Below, one piece after another: positions 7,385 through 14,231 of a DNA stretch of 36,768 nt. Made by a program: the position numbers and the translations under genes. The notes beneath the pieces are model-generated. The model searched no databases, was not told the origin of the DNA, and saw nothing but the letters and a program-made list of their open reading frames with translations. Each line of letters begins with the position of its first letter. Position 1 is the first letter of the stretch. This DNA is from Thermoleophilia bacterium (lineage in GTDB: Bacteria > Actinomycetota > Thermoleophilia > Gaiellales > Gaiellaceae): positions 1-36,768 of the forward strand of contig JAICME010000012.1 of the NCBI GenBank assembly GCA_025929425.1, read 5' to 3'.

Positions 7385-8356
7385 TCAGCCGCGGACAGCT
7401 TCGACCTCCGGGTGCTCCACGATGCCGGGCACGGCTACGACCTCGTCGCCGCGCACGACGAGCGGCCACGCCTCGCGCTCCGAGCGCGGCACCTTCGCGT
7501 CGACGAACACGTCCTGGATCTTCCGCCTCCTACCTGCGAGTCGGTCGCCGGGCCTCCATCCGCGCACTCTAAGCCCTTGGAGCTCGGAGCGGATGATCCA
7601 CTCGCCCCATCGGATCTCCCCGGCCAGCTCGACCGGCCCGTGCTCGAGCCAGAGTCGCTCGTGCTCGCGCACCGCCTGGAGCCCGCCGCCGAGGTCGACG
7701 CGCTTGGAGCCGACGGGCGCGGCGAGCAGTTCCGCGAGCGCGGGCGACAACGTCGTGCGGGTGTCGAGAGCTCGCAGGATGTTGTCGTCGGCTGCGGGAT
7801 GGAGCCTCCGCAGCAGCGGCAGGATCTCCTCACGGATCAGGCCGCGCTTCGTCTCCGCGTTCGAGGCGTCCCGGCGGAAGTCGAGTCCAGCCGCGCGGCA
7901 GTACGCCTCCGTCTCGTCGCGCCACAACGGCAGAAGCGGGTGCACGACACCGTCCTCGCCACGCGGCGTCATGCCCGTCGCCGCGCCGCGGGAGACAAGC
8001 CGGTAGAGGATCGTCTCGACCTGGTCGGAGGCGGTGTGCCCCGTCGCACGAAGCCGATCGCGGCCGACCGAGCGACGCTGCTCGCGGAGAGCCGCTTCGG
8101 AGAGCCCACGGCCGTCGTGCTCCACCACCTCCGCGCCGAGCACCTCGGCACAGAAGCGGGCATCGTCGTCGGCGTCGGCGCCGCGGAGCCTGTGGTTCAC
8201 ATGGAGCGCGGAGACGCCGTAGCCGAGCGAGCCGAGCAGATGCCAGAGACAGGTCGAGTCTGCGCCGCCCGAGACGAGGCAGGTCACCTCGCCGCCGACC
8301 GGGATCAGCTCGTGCTCACGAATGAACCGCTCGACCCGTTCGCGGAGCTCCTCCAT
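7385..8356 (-). CDS. tilS: tRNA(Ile)-lysidine synthase
   Basis: Attaches lysine to C34 of the CAU-anticodon tRNA-Ile so that it reads AUA. The 323-residue protein has the PP-loop SGGADS at 29-34, HVNHRLRG, the GHTASDQVET segment and a later FRRDASNAETKRGLIREEILP region that matches the family. The C-terminal domain carries LRVRGWRPGDRLAG and KIQDVFVDAKVPRSER, as in full-length TilS proteins. It starts at ATG 8356, 13 bases after the GNAT gene stop, and leads into hpt. Confidence 0.94.
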   Translation of the reverse strand: MEELRERVERFIREHELIPVGGEVTCLVSGGADSTCLWHLLGSLGYGVSALHVNHRLRGADADDDARFCAEVLGAEVVEHDGRGLSEAALREQRRSVGRDRLRATGHTASDQVETILYRLVSRGAATGMTPRGEDGVVHPLLPLWRDETEAYCRAAGLDFRRDASNAETKRGLIREEILPLLRRLHPAADDNILRALDTRTTLSPALAELLAAPVGSKRVDLGGGLQAVREHERLWLEHGPVELAGEIRWGEWIIRSELQGLRVRGWRPGDRLAGRRRKIQDVFVDAKVPRSEREAWPLVVRGDEVVAVPGIVEHPEVEAVRG

Positions 8357-8369
8357 CCAGCGATTGTGC

Positions 8370-9152
8370 CTAGAAGACGAGCGAGCGATAGGTCAGCTCG
8401 CGAGTCATTCCGATCGAGTCGTAAAGGCGCAGCGCGGGCGCGTTCTCCGGCCGGACGAAGAGGCAGACGGCCGGCACGTGCTCGAGCAGCAAGCGGCACA
8501 GGTCGGCGAGCGCCCGTCCGGCGTAGCCGCGCCGTCGCTCCTGTGGATCGACCCAGACCTGTTGCAGCTGCACCGCCGCCGGTGTCCACGCCGACGCCTC
8601 GGCCTTAAAGCGAATCACGCCCTCCTCGAGCCAGATCCAGGAGCGCCCTTCCTCGATCTGCTGTCGTGTCCGCCAGCGGAAGCCCTCTGCATCGCGCTCG
8701 AGCGGATCGACCCCGATCTCCTCGCGGTGCGCGTCGGCGCACGCCGGCACCAGCAGATCGAGATCGAAGAGACGGGCAGGACGAATCCCCGTCTCCCCGG
8801 GCGGCGGCGGCTCGCGGAGGGCATAGACCGGCTGGCCGGGACGATCGTCGCGCGGCGGCGGCATCACGTGCGCGGCCGCCTCCCACAGCTCGCCCACCGC
8901 CCGCTCCTCGCCGATCACCATGCGCGCACCCCCGTGCGCTGCAGCGCCGGCGAACGCAGCGCAACCGGCACCGGAGGGCACGACGTTGGCGCCCACGTGG
9001 CACAGGGCTCGGAGACGCCCATCAGGCTCGGCGACGGCCGAGAAACGGCCGAGCCCGCGCCGTGCGATGTCCTCGAGGAAGACCCGCTCCACCGGCTCCT
9101 CGGCACAGAACGCGAGCACCTGGTCGAGCGTCGGGGAGACCGTTTCGGCCAT
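8370..9152 (-). CDS. DUF4081 domain-containing GNAT acetyltransferase
   Basis: A 260-residue two-part protein. The N-terminal half (to about 125) matches the DUF4081-type region of actinobacterial proteins such as mycobacterial Rv2867c, and the C-terminal half is a GNAT fold. The acetyl-CoA-binding motif is VWVDPQERRRGYAGRALADL (QxxGxG/A-like), followed by VCLFVRPENAPALRLYDSIG, the usual final strand and helix. The substrate is unknown. It is the first gene of the tilS-hpt-ftsH run. AATGAT at 9159-9164 on its strand lies six bases before ATG 9152, consistent with a leaderless start. Confidence 0.85.
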   Translation of the reverse strand: MAETVSPTLDQVLAFCAEEPVERVFLEDIARRGLGRFSAVAEPDGRLRALCHVGANVVPSGAGCAAFAGAAAHGGARMVIGEERAVGELWEAAAHVMPPPRDDRPGQPVYALREPPPPGETGIRPARLFDLDLLVPACADAHREEIGVDPLERDAEGFRWRTRQQIEEGRSWIWLEEGVIRFKAEASAWTPAAVQLQQVWVDPQERRRGYAGRALADLCRLLLEHVPAVCLFVRPENAPALRLYDSIGMTRELTYRSLVF

Positions 9153-9225
9153 GGCCGGATCATTCCACCCCCGGGCTTTGCAGCCTGGCGTCGCCGACTC
9201 TGCCGGCGGCGCTTCCGGCTCCGGT

Positions 9226-9231
9226 TAGAGT
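9226..9231 (+). promoter_or_regulatory. Putative -10 box of a leaderless promoter (nucleoside phosphorylase)
   Basis: TAGAGT fits the TANNNT consensus and is separated by exactly six bases from ATG 9238. Transcription would then begin at or next to the start codon. No Shine-Dalgarno sequence is seen. The same geometry recurs before several other genes here. Confidence 0.5.
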
Positions 9232-9237
9232 CGCGCC

Positions 9238-9963
9238 ATGCCAATCCACTTGAGAGCCGAACCCGGCGACTACGCCGATGCCGTCCTCCTTCCCGGCGAC
9301 CCGTTGCGCGCGCAGTACATCGCCGAGACCTACCTCGACGACCCGAAGCAGGTGAACGGAGAGCGGGGCCTGCTCGGCTTCACCGGCACCTGGGAGGGGA
9401 AACCCGTCTCCGTGCAGGGCACCGGGATGGGCTGCCCCGGCGCGACGATCGTGTTCGAGGAGCTGATCCAGCTCGGCTGCACGCGCCTGATGCGCGTGGG
9501 CACCTGCGGCGGCCTGCAGCCGCACCACGCGCTCGGCGACCTCATCGTCGCCCTGACGGCCGTTCCGGCCGACGCGACCGCGCAGCACCTCGTCGGGGAA
9601 CCCCACTGCCCGACGGCTTCGTGGGAGCTGATCCACGGCGCCGTACACGCGGCGAAGGAGCTCGACCAGCCGATGCACGTCGGACCGATCGTCTCCAGCG
9701 ACGTCTTCTACAACTCGGACGACGGCCAGTACGCGCGGTGGTCGAGCCGGGGCGTCCTCGGGGTCGAGATGGAGGCTGCGGCGCTCTTCACGGTCGCGGC
9801 TCTCGGTGGGATCGGCCGGGTGCAGGGCATCCACGGCGGCTGCCTTCTCACCGTCTCGGACATCGTCGTGGAGGGCGTGTTCGAGCGGATCTCCGACGAC
9901 GAGCTGCGCGCTGCGGTCGACCGGATGACCCGCGTCGCGCTCATGACCGTCACCCACGATTAG
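9238..9963 (+). CDS. Purine nucleoside phosphorylase, DeoD-type (PNP/UDP family)
   Basis: Cleaves nucleosides with phosphate to a free base and ribose-1-phosphate. The 241 residues carry the family signatures: LPGDPLRA near 18-25 (phosphate loop), GTGMGCPGATIVFEELIQLG, RVGTCGGLQPHHALGD, and the ribose-binding GVEMEAAALFTVAAL. The base-recognition region reads LLTVSDIVVEG, where classic DeoD proteins have SDH/SDN, so uridine phosphorylase activity cannot be excluded. It probably feeds bases to pathways that include the nearby hpt. Its stop TAG at 9961-9963 overlaps the proposed ATT start of the lipid kinase gene. Confidence 0.88.
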   Translation: MPIHLRAEPGDYADAVLLPGDPLRAQYIAETYLDDPKQVNGERGLLGFTGTWEGKPVSVQGTGMGCPGATIVFEELIQLGCTRLMRVGTCGGLQPHHALGDLIVALTAVPADATAQHLVGEPHCPTASWELIHGAVHAAKELDQPMHVGPIVSSDVFYNSDDGQYARWSSRGVLGVEMEAAALFTVAALGGIGRVQGIHGGCLLTVSDIVVEGVFERISDDELRAAVDRMTRVALMTVTHD

Positions 9964-10849
9964 CGGGATCCTCTTCCTCGTCAATCCAGCGTCCGGCAAC
10001 GGCGTGACCGGAAAGCGCTGGCCGAAGCTCAAGCAGCGGGCGGCCGAGCTCGGCCTGCGCGGCGACGAGGTGCTGTCGGAGTTCCCGGGGCACCTCGCCG
10101 AGGCTGCGAGCGAGGCTGCCGGCTCCCTGCTCGTCGTCGTCGGCGGCGACGGCACCGTGAACGAGGTCGTCAACGGCGTCGCCGGTACGGCTGCCGAGCT
10201 CGCGCTCCTGTCGTCCGGAACGGGCGAGGACTTCGGCCGCACGCACGGCGTTCCGGACGGCTTCGACGAGGCCGTACGCACGGTGCTCGAGGGCAACACG
10301 CGGACGATCGACCTCGGCCGCGTCGAGTGCGAGGGCAGCCCTCCGCGCTTCTTCGCGAACGTCGGCTCGGCCGGGATGAGCGGCTCGGTCGCGCGACGAG
10401 CGAACGCCATGACGAAGGTGCTCGGCGGGAAGGCGACGTTCTTCTATGCGCTCACGCGAGAGTTCCTGGCCTGGCGGAACACGCAGGTCACGGTCGAGCT
10501 GGACGGCGGGGTGCGGCGGGAAGGCCGCCTCCACGACGTGATCGTCGCGAACGGAAACTTCCACGGCGGTGGCATGAAGCTCGCCCCGGATGCGCGTCAG
10601 GACGACGGCCTCTTCGACGTCGTGACGATCGGAGACGTGAACAAGCTCGACTTCCTCACCACCGCGCCGAAGCTCTACAGCGGCCGCTACATCGCACACC
10701 CGAAGGTCGAGCTCCTGCGGTCGTCGCGCGTCGCAGTCGACGCGGCCGAGCCGCTGCCGCTCGAGGTCGACGGAGAGCCGATCGGGACGACACCGGCGCT
10801 GTTCGAGGTCGTTCCGGCGGCGCTGCGCCTGCGGGTGCCTGCTGCGTAG
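9959..10849 (+). CDS. Diacylglycerol kinase-family lipid kinase with a non-canonical start
   Basis: The protein has the DAGK catalytic core: VVVGGDGTVNEVVNG, then SSGTGEDFGRTHGVP, then the C-terminal beta-sandwich region ending in PLEVDGEPIGTTPALFEVVP. The first canonical in-frame start is GTG 10004. However, the frame is open upstream and reads SGILFLVNPASGNG, which is the conserved family N-terminus (NPxSG). The codon placed where Met belongs is ATT 9959-9961, overlapping the stop of the preceding gene. I therefore start it at ATT, giving about 296 residues; a sequencing error or a start at 10004 are the alternatives. It probably phosphorylates diacylglycerol or a related lipid. Confidence 0.82.
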   Translation: MSGILFLVNPASGNGVTGKRWPKLKQRAAELGLRGDEVLSEFPGHLAEAASEAAGSLLVVVGGDGTVNEVVNGVAGTAAELALLSSGTGEDFGRTHGVPDGFDEAVRTVLEGNTRTIDLGRVECEGSPPRFFANVGSAGMSGSVARRANAMTKVLGGKATFFYALTREFLAWRNTQVTVELDGGVRREGRLHDVIVANGNFHGGGMKLAPDARQDDGLFDVVTIGDVNKLDFLTTAPKLYSGRYIAHPKVELLRSSRVAVDAAEPLPLEVDGEPIGTTPALFEVVPAALRLRVPAA

Positions 10850-11480
10850 CGTCGCGGCAGCTGCAGCCGTCGCGCTTGCCGCACTGGCCGGCCTCATCGC
10901 CGCGGGAACGCTGACCGGTCTCGACCAGTGGGCCGAGGAGCACGCGATGCCCTTCGCGGGTGGGTCGTCGGCGCCGCCGACCCTGCTCGAGTCGGTCGTG
11001 CCTCTGCTCCATGCGCAGCTCCATCCGGTCGGCGCCGCGATCGCGCAGATCGTGACCCTGCCGGGGCAGGTCGTGATCTCGTTCCTGCTCGTCGCCGTCG
11101 CCGCGTGGAAGCTCCGGAACGGGACCTGGATCGTCGTGTGGGTGGCCGCGGTCGCCGTCGAGCTCGTCTTCCGCCACGCGCTGACGCGGCCGGCGCTCTA
11201 TCGGCACGGCGTGCACCTCGTCGCCTTCGACACATCGTGGCCGAGCGGTCATGCGCTTCGCAGCGCCATCGCGGCGGCCGCGCTCGCAGCCGCGTGGCCG
11301 CGGCTACGCATCCCGCTCGTCGCCTGGCTCGCGGCCGTCGCCGTCTTGCTCGAGCTCGCCGGCTTTCACACGCCGACGGACATCGCCGGCGGTCTGCTCC
11401 TCGCTACGGGTGCAGTCGCAGTAGGGGAATCAGGGTTTCTTGGGCGCCGAGCCGCGCGGCTTCGTCGGCGCGCCGGCTGA
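10842..11480 (+). CDS. PAP2-family phosphatase, membrane protein, start uncertain
   Basis: The type 2 phosphatidic acid phosphatase motifs are reduced but recognisable: RHALTRP (motif 1 region), SWPSGHALR (motif 2) and GFHTPTDIAGG (motif 3 with His and Asp). Four or so hydrophobic segments follow. The only canonical start is ATG 10947, but the open upstream frame encodes a good membrane helix (VALAALAGLIAAGTLTG) followed by LDQWAEEH, typical of the family N-terminus. No ATG, GTG or TTG occurs there, so CTG 10842 or 10839, next to the lipid-kinase stop at 10847, is proposed. It may dephosphorylate the lipid product of the preceding gene. Confidence 0.75.
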   Translation: MRSVAAAAAVALAALAGLIAAGTLTGLDQWAEEHAMPFAGGSSAPPTLLESVVPLLHAQLHPVGAAIAQIVTLPGQVVISFLLVAVAAWKLRNGTWIVVWVAAVAVELVFRHALTRPALYRHGVHLVAFDTSWPSGHALRSAIAAAALAAAWPRLRIPLVAWLAAVAVLLELAGFHTPTDIAGGLLLATGAVAVGESGFLGRRAARLRRRAG

Positions 11481-11720
11481 CCCCGTCGTGCGGAGCGGCT
11501 TCGGCTTGGCCGTGGCGTCCATCCGCTTCTCGAGCTCGCTGAGTCGCCGCTCGAGCTCCTCGAACCCGCGAGTGCGCCGCTGGAGCTCGTCGACCTTCTC
11601 GCCCAGGAGCTTGAGCGCCTGCAATGCGCGATCGGCCCCCGGTGCCTCAGCGAGCCGCTGCACCGCTTCCTCGCTCAGGTCGGCCAGCCGGCCCAGCAGA
11701 TCCTTGTTTCGATCAGCCAT
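11430..11720 (-). CDS. Small coiled-coil protein with basic Ala/Pro/Lys-rich tail
   Basis: A 96-residue protein of unknown family. Residues about 1-70 are strongly helical with heptad-like pattern (LLGRLADLSEEAVQRLAEAP, then KVDELQRRTRGFEELERRLS), so a dimeric coiled coil is likely. Residues 72-96 are low-complexity and basic, ending in KPRGSAPKKP, a possible DNA, RNA or membrane contact. ATG 11720 is preceded by GGGGAG. Its start overlaps the sirtuin stop by eight bases, which indicates an operon. The 3' end overlaps the PAP2 gene by 51 bp in convergent orientation. Confidence 0.7.
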   Translation of the reverse strand: MADRNKDLLGRLADLSEEAVQRLAEAPGADRALQALKLLGEKVDELQRRTRGFEELERRLSELEKRMDATAKPKPLRTTGSAGAPTKPRGSAPKKP

Positions 11721-12459
11721 CGCTCCCCAAGATATCGAGTGCGGCCGCGACCGCGCGCAATGTTTCGCCCGCACCGGCGTCGAGGACGAGCTCGGCGCGG
11801 GAGTCCCAGGACGTCGCGCCGTGGTTGACCAGCGCGAGAGCACCGCCCGCAGCGAGCGTCTCCCCCGGCAGCCCAGCGACCGGATGAACCTCGAGCGACG
11901 AGCCGACGACGAGGAGAAGGCCCGCCTCGGCCGCCAGCTGCTGCGCACGTTCGATCGCCTCGACCGGAAGCAGCTCACCGAACATCACGACTCCGGGCTT
12001 CAAGACCTCGCCACAGTCCGGGCACGCCGGTAGCGGCAACGAGGCGATCGCGTCCGCCATCGGCACGCGAACGCCGCAGGCCGGACACTGGGCTTCGCGA
12101 AGTGAGCCGTGCACCTCGACGACGTCGCGCGAGCCCGCGCGCTGGTGGAGCCCGTCGACGTTCTGCGTCACGAGCGCGCGGATCCAGCCGAGCTCCTCGA
12201 GCCGGGCGAGCGCGTGGTGCCCGTCGTTCGGCTCCGCCTGCGCCAGCGCGTCGAGCCGGAGCGCGTAGAACTCCCACACCCGCGCGGGATCGCGCCGCAG
12301 GGAGTCGATGTGCCCGACCTCGTAGGGGTCGTAGCGCTCCCAGATGCCCCCTGCCGACCGGAAGTCCGGAATCCCCGACTCGGTGCTGATGCCGGCGCCC
12401 GTGAGCACGACGCACGGCTGCCGCCCTCGCAACAGCTCTGCCAGACGATCGACGCTCAT
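11713..12459 (-). CDS. cobB: NAD-dependent protein deacylase (sirtuin)
   Basis: Removes acyl groups from protein lysines using NAD. In the 248 residues, GAGIS is at 21-25 with IPDFRS following, QNVD at 99-102, and the catalytic HG at 117-118. The zinc-ribbon cysteines are C125, C128, C146 and C149, and the C-terminal GSSLEVHPVAGL helps bind NAD. It is divergent from the thioesterase gene by 20 bp. Its placement beside acyl-CoA enzymes would fit reversal of protein acylation caused by acyl-CoA metabolism, but that link is inference. The gene symbol is by family only. Confidence 0.93.
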   Translation of the reverse strand: MSVDRLAELLRGRQPCVVLTGAGISTESGIPDFRSAGGIWERYDPYEVGHIDSLRRDPARVWEFYALRLDALAQAEPNDGHHALARLEELGWIRALVTQNVDGLHQRAGSRDVVEVHGSLREAQCPACGVRVPMADAIASLPLPACPDCGEVLKPGVVMFGELLPVEAIERAQQLAAEAGLLLVVGSSLEVHPVAGLPGETLAAGGALALVNHGATSWDSRAELVLDAGAGETLRAVAAALDILGSDG

Positions 12460-12479
12460 GTCGAGATACTGAACAGGAG

Positions 12480-12899
12480 ATGGACGGTTACACGTTCTCG
12501 GTCCCGGTACGCGTTCGCTTTGCCGACACCGACGCGCAGGGCGTCGCGCACAACTCGGCCTATCTCGTGTGGTTCGAGGTCGCTCGCGTCGAGTACCTGC
12601 GTGCGTTCGCCGGCGGCTACCAGGCGCTCCGCGACCGTGGCGTCGAGGCGCTCGTTCTCGAGTCGTTCTGCCGCTACCGCGTGCCGGCGGTGTTCGACGA
12701 CGAGCTCGTCGTCCACACCCGCTGTGTCGGCCTGCGCGGCGCGCGCTTCCGCTACGAGTACGCGATCCTTCGCGGGGACGAGCTCATCGCCGACGGCCAC
12801 ACGGAGCACGCGTGTGTCGACGCCCTGACGCTGCGGCCGACGCGCACCCCGGACTGGCTGGTCGCGGCGATCCAGGCTGCGGAGAGCGCGGCCGGCTAG
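12480..12899 (+). CDS. Acyl-CoA thioesterase, hotdog fold (4HBT/YbgC type)
   Basis: Hydrolyses an acyl-CoA thioester. The 139-residue hotdog protein has the 4HBT signature RVRFADTDAQGVAHNSAYLV, where Asp in the DxxG pattern is the predicted catalytic residue, followed by WFEVARVEYLR on the central helix. AGGAG directly abuts ATG 12480, too close for a normal Shine-Dalgarno, so a leaderless start is possible. The stop shares a single CTAG (12896-12899) with the stop of the convergent acyl-CoA dehydrogenase gene. Confidence 0.85.
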   Translation: MDGYTFSVPVRVRFADTDAQGVAHNSAYLVWFEVARVEYLRAFAGGYQALRDRGVEALVLESFCRYRVPAVFDDELVVHTRCVGLRGARFRYEYAILRGDELIADGHTEHACVDALTLRPTRTPDWLVAAIQAAESAAG

Positions 12900-14158
12900 C
12901 TCTTCGGCGTGTAGATCTCGCGGGCGATCACGAGGCGCTGGATCTGCGACGTGCCCTCGTAGATCTGGAACAGCTTCGCGTCGCGCATGAGCTTCTCGAC
13001 CGGGTACTCCTTGATGTAGCCGTACCCGCCGAGCACCTGCACCGCGTCGGTCGTGACCTTCATCGCCGTGTCCGCGGCGAATCGCTTGGCGAACGAGGAG
13101 TGGAGCGTCGCTTCGCGGCCCATGCCCCCAGCGCGCGGAACGCGCGCGGTCTCCCCGCCGGGCGTCGTCGGCTCCGCCGGCGACGCTTCCAGCGCGCGGT
13201 CCAGCATCCAGGCTGCCTGCCAGCAGAGGAGCCGGGCGGCCTGAATCTCGGTCGCCATGTCCGCGACCATGAAGCCGACCGCCTGGTGCATCGCGATCGG
13301 GAGGTCGAAGGTGACACGCTCCTTCGAGTAGGCGAGCGCGTGCTCGTACGCCGCCTGCGCGACGGCAACCGCACCGATCGCGGTTCCCGGTCGCGTGAAG
13401 TCGAGTGTCGCCATCGCGATCTTGAAGCCGTCGCCCTCCCCGCCGAGCCTGTTCCCGGCCGGCACGCGGACGTCGTGCAGCGCGAAAGCGGACGTGTCCG
13501 TCGCGCGCTGGCCCATCTTGTCCAGGTGCTTCTCGACCGTGACCCCGGGCAGGCCCATCGGGACGATGAAGGCCGAGATCCCGCGGCGTCCGCCGGCCGG
13601 ATCGGTTTTCGCGAACACGACCGACCACTGAGCGTGACCCGCGTTCGTGATGAACGTCTTCGAGCCGTTGAGGACGTACTCGTCGCCGTCCCGCACCGCG
13701 GTCGACCGGAGCGCGGCGACGTCGGAGCCCGCTCCCGGCTCGGTGAGCGCGAATGAGCAGAGGATCGGCTGTTCGACGAGAGGCGCCAGCCAGTGCGCCT
13801 TCTGCTCGGCCGAGCCGAAGAGAATGACCGGAGCAGCGCCGAGACCGTTGGCGAGGATCGATGTCCCGATCCCCGTGCAGCCCCAGTTGATCTCCTCGCC
13901 GACGAGCATCCCGTCGAAAGCCGAGAGGCCCGGGCCGCCGTACTCGGCCGGCACGTGGAGGTTCATCAGACCCAGCTCGTGCGCGTGCGCGATCACCTCG
14001 GCCGGATGTCGCTGCTCCGCGTCATGCTTGGCTTCGCGCGGCCGGATCTCCCGCTCCGCGAAGTCGTGCGCAAGCCGACACAACTCCTTCTGCTCCTCCG
14101 TCAGGGCGAAGGAAACGCCGGTGCTCGCCGCCACAGTCTTGTCTTCGAGTGCCGCCAT
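12896..14158 (-). CDS. Acyl-CoA dehydrogenase with a Pro/Gly-rich insertion
   Basis: FAD-dependent alpha,beta-dehydrogenation of an acyl-CoA. Landmarks are FALTEPGAGSDVAALRSTA (FAD/substrate loop), GSKTFITNAGHA, the helical domain with KERVTFDLPIAMHQAV, and QVLGGYGYIKEYPVEKLMRD with IYEGTSQIQRLVIAR at the end; the catalytic Glu is in YEGTSQIQR. Between MLDRALEAS and FAKRFAADTAM there are about 25 extra residues rich in Pro, Gly and Thr, where relatives have a short turn. ATG 14158 fits the family N-terminus; TTG 14185 would read through the operator-like site. It is divergent from the glutaryl-CoA dehydrogenase-like gene. Confidence 0.9.
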   Translation of the reverse strand: MAALEDKTVAASTGVSFALTEEQKELCRLAHDFAEREIRPREAKHDAEQRHPAEVIAHAHELGLMNLHVPAEYGGPGLSAFDGMLVGEEINWGCTGIGTSILANGLGAAPVILFGSAEQKAHWLAPLVEQPILCSFALTEPGAGSDVAALRSTAVRDGDEYVLNGSKTFITNAGHAQWSVVFAKTDPAGGRRGISAFIVPMGLPGVTVEKHLDKMGQRATDTSAFALHDVRVPAGNRLGGEGDGFKIAMATLDFTRPGTAIGAVAVAQAAYEHALAYSKERVTFDLPIAMHQAVGFMVADMATEIQAARLLCWQAAWMLDRALEASPAEPTTPGGETARVPRAGGMGREATLHSSFAKRFAADTAMKVTTDAVQVLGGYGYIKEYPVEKLMRDAKLFQIYEGTSQIQRLVIAREIYTPKS

Positions 14159-14169
14159 CGGACGCTTGA

Positions 14170-14185
14170 TTGACCGTTCAGTCAA
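14170..14185. promoter_or_regulatory. TetR-type operator-like palindrome between two acyl-CoA dehydrogenase genes
   Basis: TTGACCGTTCAGTCAA is an imperfect dyad with TTGAC/GTCAA ends (12 of 16 bases symmetric). It abuts a minus-strand TATGTT box at 14185-14190 and so would cover the likely start of the minus-strand transcript. Such sites are typical for TetR-family repressors of acyl-CoA catabolism. A candidate regulator is encoded at 18000-18599. This is inferred from symmetry and position. Confidence 0.5.
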
Positions 14186-14219
14186 ACATAGCTCGGAACC
14201 CGCTATTTCGCTAGATCAA

Positions 14220-14225
14220 TACGAT
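14220..14225 (+). promoter_or_regulatory. Putative -10 box of a leaderless promoter (glutaryl-CoA dehydrogenase gene)
   Basis: TACGAT matches TANNNT and lies exactly six bases before GTG 14232. This supports that GTG as the real start. No Shine-Dalgarno is present. Confidence 0.45.
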
Positions 14226-14231
14226 GCGGGG

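Noticed and set aside
13647-14231. In-frame extension upstream of the glutaryl-CoA dehydrogenase-like gene
   Set aside because: It is antisense to the other acyl-CoA dehydrogenase and crosses the divergent promoter; family N-terminus matches GTG 14232.
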